NCBI GenBank assembly: GCA_964574815.1
Contig: CAZNPL010000012.1
Span: 62,001 to 126,000 of the forward strand
Reading direction: 5' to 3'
DNA: 64,000 nt
DNA from: CAZNPL01 sp964574815
GTDB taxonomy: Bacteria > Planctomycetota > Phycisphaerae > UBA1845
Made by a program: the position numbers and the translations under genes. Of this stretch, positions 53,280 to 61,398 are shown piece by piece. Every line of letters begins with the position of its first letter. Position 1 is the first letter of the stretch. The notes beneath the pieces are model-generated. The model ran no database searches, was not told where the DNA came from, and worked only from the letters and a program-made list of their open reading frames with translations.

Positions 53280-53573
53280 CTATTCCCGGGACTGCTGATC
53301 GAGCATCGCGGTGATCCGTGCGCGCGTTTCGTTGGAGAGGGCGAGATCGGCGGTCTTGCCCGCGTTTTCCTGTTCGGCGCGGCGGGTCATGGCTTCGTGG
53401 AGGAATCTGAGTTGGCGGCCGGCACGGCGGCATGAGCGGCAGCAGAGGGCGTGGAGTCGGACTGCGAGGCGCTCGCCGAGGGGCAGTCGCCGGTCCAGCG
53501 ACTCCGAGACGAGTCGGGTGGAATCGTCGCAGGTGAGCGTCAGGATTCGGATGAGCGTTGACCCGTACTTCAC
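53280..53573 (-). CDS. Zinc-finger anti-sigma factor (zf-HC2-like)
   Basis: A 97-aa protein whose LTCDDSTRLVSESLDRRLPL segment and HALCCRSCRRAGRQL (His-x3-Cys-x2-Cys pattern) match the zinc-binding anti-sigma domain that sequesters ECF factors. It has no transmembrane helix, so it is cytoplasmic. The start chosen is GTG at 53573, four bases after the sigma stop; a TTG at 53603 would overlap the sigma gene by 26 bp. The close coupling to the sigma gene supports the role. Confidence 0.75.
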   Translation of the reverse strand: MKYGSTLIRILTLTCDDSTRLVSESLDRRLPLGERLAVRLHALCCRSCRRAGRQLRFLHEAMTRRAEQENAGKTADLALSNETRARITAMLDQQSRE

Positions 53574-53577
53574 TTTT

Positions 53578-54207
53578 TCACTCTTTCGCGTCGCGTCCGG
53601 CAAACCAGTTTTTCTCCAGGCATTGGCGGAGCAGCATTCGGGCGCGGTGCAGGCGCGTCCATAGATTAGTCGCTGACAGCCCCAGAATCTTACAGGTATC
53701 TTTCGCGTCGATCTGCTCGAGCTCGCGCAGGCAGAAGGCGCCGGCCACCGACTCGGGCAGCTTTGACATACATTCGTCCAGAGCGGCCCAGAACTCCTGT
53801 TTGGTCAGTTCCCGGGCGGGGTCCTGGGGCCAGACGGCGACTCTCTTCGTCCACACTCCGCGGGCGTCGAAAAGCTCCAGTGCCGGCAGATCGGCTGTGT
53901 TGGCATCGTGCTCGGGGGGTGAGGAGCCATGGGCGCGAAAATGGTCCACGATTTTGCGGCGGAGGATCCCGATGAGCCAGGTTCGTTCGGTGGAGTGGCC
54001 ACTGAATTCGCTACGGCCTCGCCATGCAGCGAGGAAGGTCTCCTGGACGATTTCCTCGGCGAGTTCGCGATGTGGTACGCGCAGCACGGCGTATCGGAAG
54101 AGGGCGTCGCCGTGGAGGCGAACCCAGTCGGCCGGTTCAGTGCGTGTCGCGGGCGGGAATGGTTGAGATTCGGCGTGGACGTGGAAATCGGTAGAACGCG
54201 TGTTCAT
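53578..54207 (-). CDS. ECF RNA polymerase sigma factor
   Basis: A 209-aa sigma-70 family protein. Region 2 is at about 35-100 (LFRYAVLRVPHRELAEEIVQ and ETFLAAWRGRSEF) and region 4 at about 150-200 (LPESVAGAFCLRELEQIDAK, then DTCKILGLSATNLWTRLHRAR). The start ATG at 54207 has GGAG upstream; 32 further open codons precede it but look non-coding. It is directly followed by the zinc-finger anti-sigma gene. The regulon and signal are unknown. The pair stands just upstream of, and divergent to, the graspetide cluster, so control of that cluster is possible but unproven. Confidence 0.88.
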   Translation of the reverse strand: MNTRSTDFHVHAESQPFPPATRTEPADWVRLHGDALFRYAVLRVPHRELAEEIVQETFLAAWRGRSEFSGHSTERTWLIGILRRKIVDHFRAHGSSPPEHDANTADLPALELFDARGVWTKRVAVWPQDPARELTKQEFWAALDECMSKLPESVAGAFCLRELEQIDAKDTCKILGLSATNLWTRLHRARMLLRQCLEKNWFAGRDAKE

Positions 54208-54892
54208 CAGAGCCGGGACTCCGTTCTTGGCGACGTGCCGTGCGGACGGGATCTTCTCATTGGCGGGAGGAATGTACAAGTGCGTCTTGGCCGTCGGCCG
54301 CAATCAAAGCGAGGGACTAAGGGGCTGAGGGATTGAGAGACCCGCCAGAGGCGGGCGCGCTCCGGGGCGAAGGAAGGCGGCTGCCTTCGTCATGCAAGTT
54401 GCTGACTCCGCGGAGGTTATGTGTGCGCGACCACGAAGGCCTGAGCGCACAGGCGGGAAACGCGGCGTTGGTCGCCCTGTGGGACACGATCTCTGGAGGT
54501 CCTTCAGTGGCGCGGGACGGACCGGGGGCCAGTTGGTCACGGCGGCTGCATTGACCGTTTGGCGGAGCGGATTGTTTTTTCTTGATCGGTTCGACCGGCG
54601 GCGTTATGGTAGGTGGGTTCGTGATTCGACGTGGTCGGGGGCGCGGCAGCATGTGATGGTTACATTTGCATCGTTGTGGTTTCCTTCTGGAGGCCGCTCG
54701 CGCCGGCGGGGCCTCGAGGCGTTGTGCGTGCCTCGGAAAAGGCTCGTGCCCGGTACGAACATCGGCGCGCGTACAGCGGCCTTCGGAACCTCTTGGAGGT
54801 CGGGACAAAAGCTTCTTTATGAGCTAGACGGGTGCGCGGCGTACGGATGCGTCGCGTTATGTTGGCATAGTCGTCTTTTTGGAGAGCCGGCA
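54208..54892. other. Region upstream of first graspetide precursor
   Basis: 685 bp with no gene I would support. Two blocks have diverged copies before the second precursor: about 54635-54670 (CGGGGGCGCGGCAGCATGTG) matches 56511-56548 (CGGGGGCGGCGGCATGTG), and 54827-54892 matches 56709-56772, ending in CTTTTTGGAG and the precursor ATG. The promoter is presumably in these conserved blocks; no consensus boxes were recognised. Confidence 0.55.
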
Positions 54893-55051
54893 ATGGAGAA
54901 GAAGGAAAAGAAGGAAAGGAAAGAGGTTCCGTTCTTCGCTCGCTTCCTCGAGAAGCAGGAGTTTCCGCGTGTGAAGTCGGAAGTGAAAGCGGGCCGGTGG
55001 TACGTCACGATGAAGTGGCCCTCGGACGATGACGAGTGGCCGACGATGTAG
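54893..55051 (+). CDS. mdnA: Microviridin-like graspetide precursor peptide 1
   Basis: A 52-aa precursor of a ribosomally made, ATP-grasp cross-linked peptide. The leader is Lys/Glu-rich (MEKKEKKERKEV) and carries PFFARFLE at 13-20, the recognition helix conserved in microviridin precursors. The core at the C-terminus is T39-M-K41-W-P-S44-D45-D-D47-E48-W-P-T-M, matching the microviridin pattern T-x-K-(Y/W)-P-S-D-x-(E/D)-(E/D). By analogy Thr39-Asp45 and Ser44-Asp47 would form esters and Lys41-Glu48 an amide. GGAG lies 10 bases before the ATG, in a block shared with the second precursor. Two ligases follow. The cleaving protease and exporter are not identified. Confidence 0.88.
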   Translation: MEKKEKKERKEVPFFARFLEKQEFPRVKSEVKAGRWYVTMKWPSDDDEWPTM

Positions 55052-55121
55052 CGTCGTCGTTCACTGAAGCGTCCTCCCGGCTCGCGAAGATCGGGAGGGC
55101 GCGTTATCGAAAGGCCGTATG

Positions 55122-55147
55122 CAGCGGCGGGGATTGTCCTGCCGCTG
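55122..55147 (+). terminator. Hairpin after precursor 1 (attenuator-like)
   Basis: CAGCGGCGGGG pairs with TCCTGCCGCTG (11 bp including two G-U pairs) around a 4-nt loop, 71 bases after the precursor stop, followed by TTGCGTTTGG and no strong T-run. The second precursor has the equivalent hairpin. A further stem (CCTCCCG/CGGGAGG, 55073-55098) precedes it. Partial termination or 3' protection would raise precursor over ligase expression. Confidence 0.5.
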
Positions 55148-55345
55148 TTGCGTTTGGGCACGATGTCTCGCTTCGTTCAGCGTCGTGGCAGCGGCACCTG
55201 TGAGGGATCTGTGCTTTTCGGTCGGGTTGTTGCGAGGTATGTTGTGGTGGTGTGATTTGTTGCGCTTGGGGGCGGAAGCGTCTCTTGCGGGGGGGGGCAG
55301 CGAATTGCGATTCGGTTGAAGGCGGACACGGAAGGTGTGAAGAGG

Positions 55346-56341
55346 ATGAGTTCGGCGGGTTCGGTGGTATTACTGGTCACGCACACGCAGGATCACTTTA
55401 CGGTTGAGCGTGTCGCGGATGCGCTCGTGCGGCGCGGCGCCGACCCCGTTCGGTTTGATACGGATCTCTATCCGTCGGAGGTTCGCCTTTCGACGGTGGT
55501 GGATGAGCGGGGTCCGCGTTACTTTATGGAAGCAGGCGGGCGTTCGATTTCGGCGGGGGACATTCAGGCGGTCTGGACGCGAAAGGTCTGGGCTCCGCGG
55601 CTCGCGGAGGATCTGGACCCTCGTTTTCGGGAGGCGTGTGTTCGCGAGTCGCGGGCCGCGCTGCTCGGGTTTCTGGTTGGTCTTCGAGGGGTGCGTTGTG
55701 TGAACGATCTCGATCGGGCGATGCGCAGCGAGGACAAGCTGCTTCAACTACGGATGGCGAGGGGGGCGGGGTTGCGGGTGCCGAGAACGCTGGTCACCAA
55801 CGACGGGGAACGGGCCAGGTCGTTCTATCACGAGCTTGGCGGCGCGATGGTGGCCAAGATGATGACGCCGTTCTCGGTGAGCATGGGCAAGCCTTCGGCG
55901 TTTGTGTACACCAGCGACGTTGGGGAGGAGGATCTTGGAGACGCGGGTCAACTGCGTCACTGCCCGATGATGTTTCAGGAGCGGATTGAGAAGGCGAGGG
56001 AGCTTCGGGTGGCTTATGTCGGCGGCAAGGTGTTCAGCGGGTCGGTTGACGCTTCGCGATCCGCCGAGGGCGGGACGGACTGGCGGCTGGCATCGCCGGA
56101 TGAATGTCGATGGCAGTCGGCCGAGCTGCCGGATGAGGTAACGGAGAAGCTGGATGTCCTCATGGATCGTTTGGGTCTGGCGTTTGGGGCAATCGATCTG
56201 ATCGTGACGCCGGAGGGTGACCACGTGTTTCTGGAGGTCAACTCGGCGGGCGAATGGGGGATGCTGGAGCGGGACCTGGGTCATCCGATCTCCGAGGCTA
56301 TCGCGGAGGCGTTGCTGGAAGGGGTGTCTGCGGGGCGGTGA
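55346..56341 (+). CDS. mdnB: ATP-grasp graspetide ligase, MvdC/MdnB-like
   Basis: A 331-aa ATP-grasp enzyme. The N-terminus VVLLVTHTQDHFTVERVADA and VRFDTDLYPSEV match the MvdC/MvdD family of microviridin ligases. ATP-binding landmarks follow: EDKLLQLRMARGAGL, GGAMVAKMM, CPMMFQERIEKARELRV, and the Mg-binding FLEVNSAGEWGM near the end. The THT-Q-D-H-F-T-V opening is closer to the lactam-forming MdnB/MvdC type, so it probably joins Lys41 to an acidic side chain; assignment of ester versus amide activity is by resemblance only. ATG at 55346 is used, with GGAAGG about 9 bases upstream; GTG at 55337 is an alternative. Confidence 0.87.
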   Translation: MSSAGSVVLLVTHTQDHFTVERVADALVRRGADPVRFDTDLYPSEVRLSTVVDERGPRYFMEAGGRSISAGDIQAVWTRKVWAPRLAEDLDPRFREACVRESRAALLGFLVGLRGVRCVNDLDRAMRSEDKLLQLRMARGAGLRVPRTLVTNDGERARSFYHELGGAMVAKMMTPFSVSMGKPSAFVYTSDVGEEDLGDAGQLRHCPMMFQERIEKARELRVAYVGGKVFSGSVDASRSAEGGTDWRLASPDECRWQSAELPDEVTEKLDVLMDRLGLAFGAIDLIVTPEGDHVFLEVNSAGEWGMLERDLGHPISEAIAEALLEGVSAGR

Positions 56342-56772
56342 CGACACCGAATTGTCACCAAGAGCGAAGCCAACAGGCCTGTCGAACGTCTGTCCGACAG
56401 TTGAGCTGCTCGGCGGCCGGGTGGAGGTGGCGGTGTGGCCCGCTTCTGGCGAGCGTCCTATTTTTCCTTGAATCTCTCTCCGGGCGCGGTTAGCGTCGAG
56501 GTTTTGAGGAGTCGGGGGCGGCGGCATGTGAAGGTCATTCTTCGTTATGGCGGCCGCTTGGTTGTGAAGGGGCCGGCGAGCGGTTGAAGCTCGCTGTATT
56601 GCGCGTGCGCAGGAGAGGCTGCAGCGAGTCGGTCAGGGATGATCATTCGGATGTGCAGCTGCATTCAGACCTTTTCGTGGACAGGAAAGAAGGACACATC
56701 TGAAATTGGACGAGCACGCGGGGCACGGTGCATCGCGTGATCTTGACGTCATCACTTTTTGGAGTTCCGACA
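56342..56772. other. Region upstream of second precursor (duplicated blocks)
   Basis: 431 bp without a supported gene. It contains the second copies of the two upstream blocks (56511-56548 and 56709-56772). The similarity to 54635-54892 shows that the precursor was duplicated with its upstream DNA. Confidence 0.55.
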
Positions 56773-56940
56773 ATGAAGGAGAAAAGCGAGCAGGAGAGGA
56801 AAGAAGTTCCGTTCTTTGCGCGGTTTCTCGAGAAGCAGGACTTTCCCTGCGTCAAGACCGACCTGAAGGCTGCGAAGGGGCCGCCGCGCGTCACCTTGAA
56901 GTGGCCATCGGACGATGACGAAGATTGGCCGACGATCTAG
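56773..56940 (+). CDS. mdnA: Microviridin-like graspetide precursor peptide 2
   Basis: A 55-aa second precursor. The leader MKEKSEQERKEV is followed by PFFARFLE at 13-20 and KQDFPCVK, nearly the same as in precursor 1. The core is T41-L-K43-W-P-S46-D47-D-D49-E50-D51-W-P-T-I. All acceptor and donor residues for two esters and one amide are kept, with one extra Asp before Trp. The leader-core linker differs (AAKGPPRV versus AGRWYV), so the two mature products would differ at their N-terminal ends. The start has CTTTTTGGAG upstream exactly as in precursor 1. Confidence 0.88.
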   Translation: MKEKSEQERKEVPFFARFLEKQDFPCVKTDLKAAKGPPRVTLKWPSDDDEDWPTI

Positions 56941-57016
56941 CCTCGGCGTTCTCTCAAGCATCCGTCGGGTCGGTTTTTGAGGGCCGACAGAGTGCAGATT
57001 TCGAGGAAGCCTCATC

Positions 57017-57042
57017 CAGCGGCGGGAATCTTCCCGCCGCTG
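57017..57042 (+). terminator. Hairpin after precursor 2 (attenuator-like)
   Basis: CAGCGGCGGGA, loop ATCT, TCCCGCCGCTG: a perfect 11-bp stem 77 bases after the stop, followed by TTGCGTTTGG. Same place and sequence type as 55122-55147; conserved stem with compensating changes between copies. Confidence 0.55.
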
Positions 57043-57086
57043 TTGCGTTTGGACCGGGGTTCCTGTTAAGAGATGCCTGAGATCGC

Positions 57087-57160
57087 AAAAGGACGAATTC
57101 GGCAGGAACGAGGGTGATGCTGATTGGGCATACCGAGAATCCCTTTACGGTGGAGCCCAT
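57087..57160 (+). pseudogene. Remnant of a second mdnB 5' end
   Basis: The bases AAAAGGACGAATTCGGCAGG at 57087-57106 match AAGAGGATGAGTTCGGCGGG at the start of the intact ligase (about 55339-55358). The following codons read VMLI-GHTENPFTVEPI against VVLLVTHTQDHFTVERV, with one codon missing, then similarity stops and the frame ends soon after. It is best read as the truncated end of a duplicated precursor-plus-ligase segment lying just before the second ligase gene. Confidence 0.65.
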
Positions 57161-57196
57161 TTCGGGTTCGCCGCCGGACGGGAGGAGTGACCGGGC

Positions 57197-58201
57197 ATGA
57201 CGGTACTGATTATCACCAAGAGCGACGACAACGAGTGTGTGCCGAACGTGATTCGTGCGGTCGAGGAGCGGGGCGGGCGGGCGGTGCGGTTCGATACGGA
57301 TCGATTCCCGACGGAGGTCGAGGTGTCCCTGGCTTATGAGCGGGGATCTGCATCGTATCGGGTGCGTTCGGGGGAAGAAGAGGTCGATCTCGGTGACGTG
57401 TCGGCGGTCTGGTATCGGCGCACGCGGTTCGGCGGCGGGATTCCCGAGACGATGGACCATCAGCTCCGGTCGGCTTCGGTCAAGGAATCGGGTGCGGTGG
57501 TGCTGGGGATGATTGCGAGTCTCGGTGCGTTTCATCTCGATCCGGTGCTGACGATCCGTCGGGCGAGTCACAAGCCGCTGCAGTTGAAGGTTGCGCGGGC
57601 GGTGGGCCTGGAGACGCCGGAGACGTTGATCTCGAATTCGCCGGAGGCGGTGCGAAGGTTTGTGGGGGTGCGCAGCGGCGGGGTCGTGACGAAGATGATG
57701 ACGTCGTTCGCGGTGTTTGATGAGCAGGGGGCGGAACAGGTGGTGTTCACGACGCCGGTTTCGGACGCGGACCTAGTGGATCTCGACGGGCTGCGGTACT
57801 GCCCGATGATGTTTCAGGAGCGGATTCCCAAGAAGCTGGAGCTTCGGACGACGATCGTGGGCGACCGAGTGTTCACGGCGTCGATCGACCCCCGGCTGGA
57901 AGAGCGCGCGGGGGAGGACTGGCGGCGGGCGGGGACGGAACTGGTCGAGCAGTGGCGGGAGTACACTTTGCCAAGCGACGTTGAGGCCAAGCTCCTCAAG
58001 TTGATGGATGCGTTGAACCTGAACTACGGGGCGATCGACATCATTGTCGCGCCCGACGATCGCCACGTGTTTCTGGAGATCAACCCGGCCGGAGAGTTCT
58101 TCTGGCTGGAATTGGCCCCCGGCTTCCCGATTTCGGGGGCGTTGGCCGATGTGCTGCTGGATCGGGCGGCGCGCCGCGAACACCCCGGGGCGTCCGTGTG
58201 A
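57197..58201 (+). CDS. mdnC: ATP-grasp graspetide ligase, MvdD/MdnC-like
   Basis: A 334-aa ATP-grasp ligase. MTVLIITKSDDNECVPNVIR and VRFDTDRFPTEVEV match the MdnC/MvdD type, which forms the two omega-ester (lactone) links first. ATP-grasp landmarks: HKPLQLKVARAVGL, GGVVTKMMTSF, CPMMFQERIPKKLELR, and FLEINPAGEFFWLEL with the Glu/Asn metal ligands. It is about 30-40 percent similar by eye to the ligase at 55346. The ATG at 57197 has GGAGGAG about 10 bases upstream. With the other ligase and two precursors, the full set needed for a tricyclic microviridin core is present; no acetyltransferase or dedicated ABC exporter is adjacent. Confidence 0.87.
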   Translation: MTVLIITKSDDNECVPNVIRAVEERGGRAVRFDTDRFPTEVEVSLAYERGSASYRVRSGEEEVDLGDVSAVWYRRTRFGGGIPETMDHQLRSASVKESGAVVLGMIASLGAFHLDPVLTIRRASHKPLQLKVARAVGLETPETLISNSPEAVRRFVGVRSGGVVTKMMTSFAVFDEQGAEQVVFTTPVSDADLVDLDGLRYCPMMFQERIPKKLELRTTIVGDRVFTASIDPRLEERAGEDWRRAGTELVEQWREYTLPSDVEAKLLKLMDALNLNYGAIDIIVAPDDRHVFLEINPAGEFFWLELAPGFPISGALADVLLDRAARREHPGASV

Positions 58202-58263
58202 ATCAGCGCAATTCGCCCCATACGCCGGTTCGAACCGCTCGTGTCTCCCGCGAAGAAACGAGC

Positions 58264-58310
58264 CTCAGGGGTAAGCCGGGCCATCGTCCGCGACCCGGTT
58301 TACCCCTGAG
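58264..58310. terminator. Bidirectional terminator between mdnC and subtilase
   Basis: CTCAGGGGTAAGCCGGG and CCCGGTTTACCCCTGAG form a 17-bp stem with one G-T pair and a 13-nt loop. It lies between the convergent stops at 58201 and 58327. A-rich and T-poor flanks make it more a structural barrier than a classical U-tract terminator. Confidence 0.7.
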
Positions 58311-58326
58311 ATTCAACGAAAACTGA

Positions 58327-61300
58327 TCACAATCCCTCGATTGTCACATCGGCGCTCTGGCTGACGTAGACGGTGAAGTCTTCCGTGGCGAAGCGCCATT
58401 CCGGGTAGTAGGGGCGGAGGCCTCGAAGCGCCAGGCCGATCTTGACGGTCTTGATCACGTCGGGTTCATAACCCTGTTCTTCGAGGAATGCGTACGCCAG
58501 TCCAAGGGCTTCGTCTCGCGAGACGGGCAGGTATGTTTCGGCCCGGTCGAGCCAGGAGGCTTCCTTGAACCGCCCCTCCTCGGCGTCGACCAGTACAACG
58601 ATCGTGGCCGCCTTACCAAAGAACGGTACGCTGTAATAGTCGGCGCCGCGTGCATTGGTGACGAACAGCGGTTCGCCGGCGCGGGTCGTCGCGAAGAGTT
58701 CGGCGAACTGCGGGTCGTAGGGGATCAGTTCGTCCGTGACGCCGGCGACGGCTGCAGTGGTCACGCACTGGTTGGCCGCTGCCGTCAACGCCGCGGAGGG
58801 GTCGTCCGAGTTGCGCGCCCACCACGTCAGGGTTCGATCACTTTCATCAAACCGCGCCGGCGACGTGACGAACGCTACATCGGTTTCCTCCACCGAATCC
58901 GGCGGCTCGCAGATGGCCACGAACTCACCGTCGTAGGAGTCGCCCGTAGCCAGCGGGAGGTAATAGGTCGCGAGGAACTCGTCCACCGTCTTGTAGCTGT
59001 TTTCGCCGATGCCGGCCGGTACCGGGTCGTTGAGCCAGAAGCCGTAGACCTCGAGATCGGGCGGGAGGGGATAGGCGTTTTCGCTGGTGTGGATGCCGCG
59101 GACGACCATCCAGTTGCTGTAATCGCCGAAGGCCGGAATGATGCCGGGGACGTGGAGGGGATAGCCTTCCTCGTGTCCGCCGTAAGTTCCGACCGGATAG
59201 CTGATCCACTGGGCGATTTGCTTGATGAGGACGGCGCCGTCGGTGTTGTGCGGGCGGGTGAAGTTGTATCCGTACTGGGAGTAGGGCAGCGGCCGGTTGT
59301 CCTGGACGACGTGCCACATGCCCATCACGTCGAGGACGTTGAGGCCGGGCGTCTCGTTGTAGATCACGCCGTAGTCGAAGAGATCCTGCTGGCTGTCGAA
59401 GAGCAGAGGTGGCGTGGGGTGTACGGTGCTGTCCCACCAGATGTAGTTGAGGGTCATCTGGGCGACGGCGGGGCCGGCGTTCTTGTTCACATCGGGGCCT
59501 TCGGCGTCGTACATCGGGAAGTCGGAGAGATTGAGGTAGTACTCGTCGAGGATCAGGTCGAGATGGATGTTCTCGTTGTTAATGTCGTCTTGCGTCACAA
59601 CGTGGTCGGTGACGTTGATGGCGGTTGCGTCGTCGGTGGCGATGTAGCGGAGCGTATGACCGGCGTCGATGTCGGTGCCTGGCTCGAGGGTGAGGCTGTA
59701 GTAGTTGTCGGTGGTGGCGGCCGGCCAGCTCGCCGAGGTGGTGAGGTTTTGGACGTTCACGGTGAGATTGAGGACGGACTGGACCATTTCGGCGTCGTAC
59801 CAGCACTCGCCGTCCAACAGTGTGGGGCCGGGCGTCCAGGCGGCCTGCATGGCGTCGTGGGCGTTAAGGATTCCCCAGCCGTAGTAGATGTCGTAGCCGG
59901 TTGCGCCGCGGTCCATGCAGTTGTCGTTCATAATCTGGCCGACCTCGGCGGCGGTCAGGGTGTCGTCGACCGTGAGGATCATGGCGGCGACGCCGGCGGC
60001 GTAGGGGGAAGAGTAGGAGGTACCGTCGACGGAGGCGTAGTCACCGCCGTAGTAGCCGGCTGAGCCGGTGCGGTCCGTTGTCCAGATCTGCTGGCCTGGG
60101 GCCACGAAGGCGAGGCCGCTGCCGTAGGTGCTGAAGTAGGCTCGGTTGCCGTAGCGGTTGATTGCTCCGACGGCGTTGACGGTCGAGAGGCTGGCCGGGT
60201 AGCCGATTCCGCTGCCCCCGCTGTTTCCGGATGATGCGAAATGGACGATGCCCGCGTCGTACAACTGCTGGTATTTGCTGGTGATCGAGCTGTTGGGGCC
60301 GAAGCCGCTGCTGCAGTTGGTGACGCGGGCGCCGATGGTCTGGGCCCAGTTGAGGGCGTTGACGAACCAGTTGATGTAGAAGTAGCCGCTGCCGTCGCAG
60401 GGGACGTTTGAGATCGAGTACTTGGCGGAGGCGACTTTGGTATCGGGCGCGATGCCGACCACGCCGAGTCCGTTGTTGATGATTGCCGAGGTGCAGCCGG
60501 CGACGGTGGTCCCGTGGTTGTCACACTGGTTTCCGGGTCCACCGTCGGTTCCCGCGCTGGTGAAGTCGTGCCCGGCGATCTGGTTGATGTCGGGATGATC
60601 CTGCTGGACGCCGTCGTCGAGAATGACAGTGATGATGGCCGGGTCGCCGGTGTTGATGTCCCATGCTTCGGGGCCGTCCATGTCCATGTCAACGGTGCCC
60701 CCGCTCTGGCCGGTGTTGTGGAGTCCCCAGAGGCTGGGGAAGTAGGGGTCATCGGGAATCAGGTTTTTGCGCGCGGTCATGATCATATCGGGTTCGGCGA
60801 ATTTGGTTTCCGGCAGTTCGGCGAGCCGGTTGGCCATCGCCAGGACTTTGAAGCCGTCGCGTGACGCGGAGCGGATTCGATAGACGCCGGGCATCCCGGC
60901 CCAGTCGCGTTCTTCGACGCGTCCGACGCCCATCTCGGCGAGGATGGCCTCGGCCTTGGCTGGGGCGACGTCGTCGTTGAATGCAACGTGAAGATGGGGG
61001 GAGATCAGGACCTCTCGGCTGTCATTGGAGGAGAACACCGGGGTCGCGAACTCGACTGCGGGTTCGAGGGCGACTGCGGCGACGGTGTTGCGGACCGCCC
61101 GCGTGTCTGGGAGGTCGGCCTTGCACATGGAGAGATTTGGCACGGGCGATTGGACCACCGACTCGGAGGTGATACCGTGTCGGGCGAGGCTGGTCGTGAG
61201 CGAGCCCACCGTTTGAGTGAGCGTGGTCGCCTCGAACACGCCGATACGGTCCTTGTCGCGCGTCAACGGGATCTGCTCATCGAAGTAGTAGTAATAGAAT

Positions 61301-61398
61301 TCGCTACCCTCCGCGTTTTGAGCTAGCGCGGGCGTTACGGACGCGAGCAGCAGCACCGATACGAGAACGGCTTGTGCGAGAATCGTCTGTACCTTCAT
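58327..61398 (-). CDS. Large secreted subtilisin-like (S8) protease
   Basis: A 1023-aa exported serine protease. The signal peptide (LAQAVLVSVLLLASVTPALA, about 7-26) is followed by an N-terminal pro-region (about 30-215) and the S8 domain, with catalytic Asp261 (VILDDGVQQDH), His295 (DNHGTTVAG), oxyanion Asn392 (ASSGNSGG) and Ser461 (DGTSYSSPYAAG). After the catalytic domain there is a beta domain and a region (about 650-880) reminiscent of a C39/papain-like fold (NKNAGPAVAQMTLNYIWW ... GDYSNWMVVRGIH), without a clear catalytic Cys. The start at 61398 has AGGAGG upstream. Microviridins inhibit subtilisin-type enzymes, so its place beside the graspetide genes is noteworthy. Confidence 0.9.
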   Translation of the reverse strand: MKVQTILAQAVLVSVLLLASVTPALAQNAEGSEFYYYYFDEQIPLTRDKDRIGVFEATTLTQTVGSLTTSLARHGITSESVVQSPVPNLSMCKADLPDTRAVRNTVAAVALEPAVEFATPVFSSNDSREVLISPHLHVAFNDDVAPAKAEAILAEMGVGRVEERDWAGMPGVYRIRSASRDGFKVLAMANRLAELPETKFAEPDMIMTARKNLIPDDPYFPSLWGLHNTGQSGGTVDMDMDGPEAWDINTGDPAIITVILDDGVQQDHPDINQIAGHDFTSAGTDGGPGNQCDNHGTTVAGCTSAIINNGLGVVGIAPDTKVASAKYSISNVPCDGSGYFYINWFVNALNWAQTIGARVTNCSSGFGPNSSITSKYQQLYDAGIVHFASSGNSGGSGIGYPASLSTVNAVGAINRYGNRAYFSTYGSGLAFVAPGQQIWTTDRTGSAGYYGGDYASVDGTSYSSPYAAGVAAMILTVDDTLTAAEVGQIMNDNCMDRGATGYDIYYGWGILNAHDAMQAAWTPGPTLLDGECWYDAEMVQSVLNLTVNVQNLTTSASWPAATTDNYYSLTLEPGTDIDAGHTLRYIATDDATAINVTDHVVTQDDINNENIHLDLILDEYYLNLSDFPMYDAEGPDVNKNAGPAVAQMTLNYIWWDSTVHPTPPLLFDSQQDLFDYGVIYNETPGLNVLDVMGMWHVVQDNRPLPYSQYGYNFTRPHNTDGAVLIKQIAQWISYPVGTYGGHEEGYPLHVPGIIPAFGDYSNWMVVRGIHTSENAYPLPPDLEVYGFWLNDPVPAGIGENSYKTVDEFLATYYLPLATGDSYDGEFVAICEPPDSVEETDVAFVTSPARFDESDRTLTWWARNSDDPSAALTAAANQCVTTAAVAGVTDELIPYDPQFAELFATTRAGEPLFVTNARGADYYSVPFFGKAATIVVLVDAEEGRFKEASWLDRAETYLPVSRDEALGLAYAFLEEQGYEPDVIKTVKIGLALRGLRPYYPEWRFATEDFTVYVSQSADVTIEGL

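Noticed and set aside
54383..54439. tRNA-like fold with GCCTTCG/CGAAGGC ends
   Set aside because: Only 57 nt, no TTCGA T-loop, no believable D arm or anticodon arm.
58327..61398. Subtilase as a certain part of the graspetide pathway
   Set aside because: Adjacency and inhibitor class suggest a link, but it is convergent and separated by a strong terminator; kept as hypothesis only.
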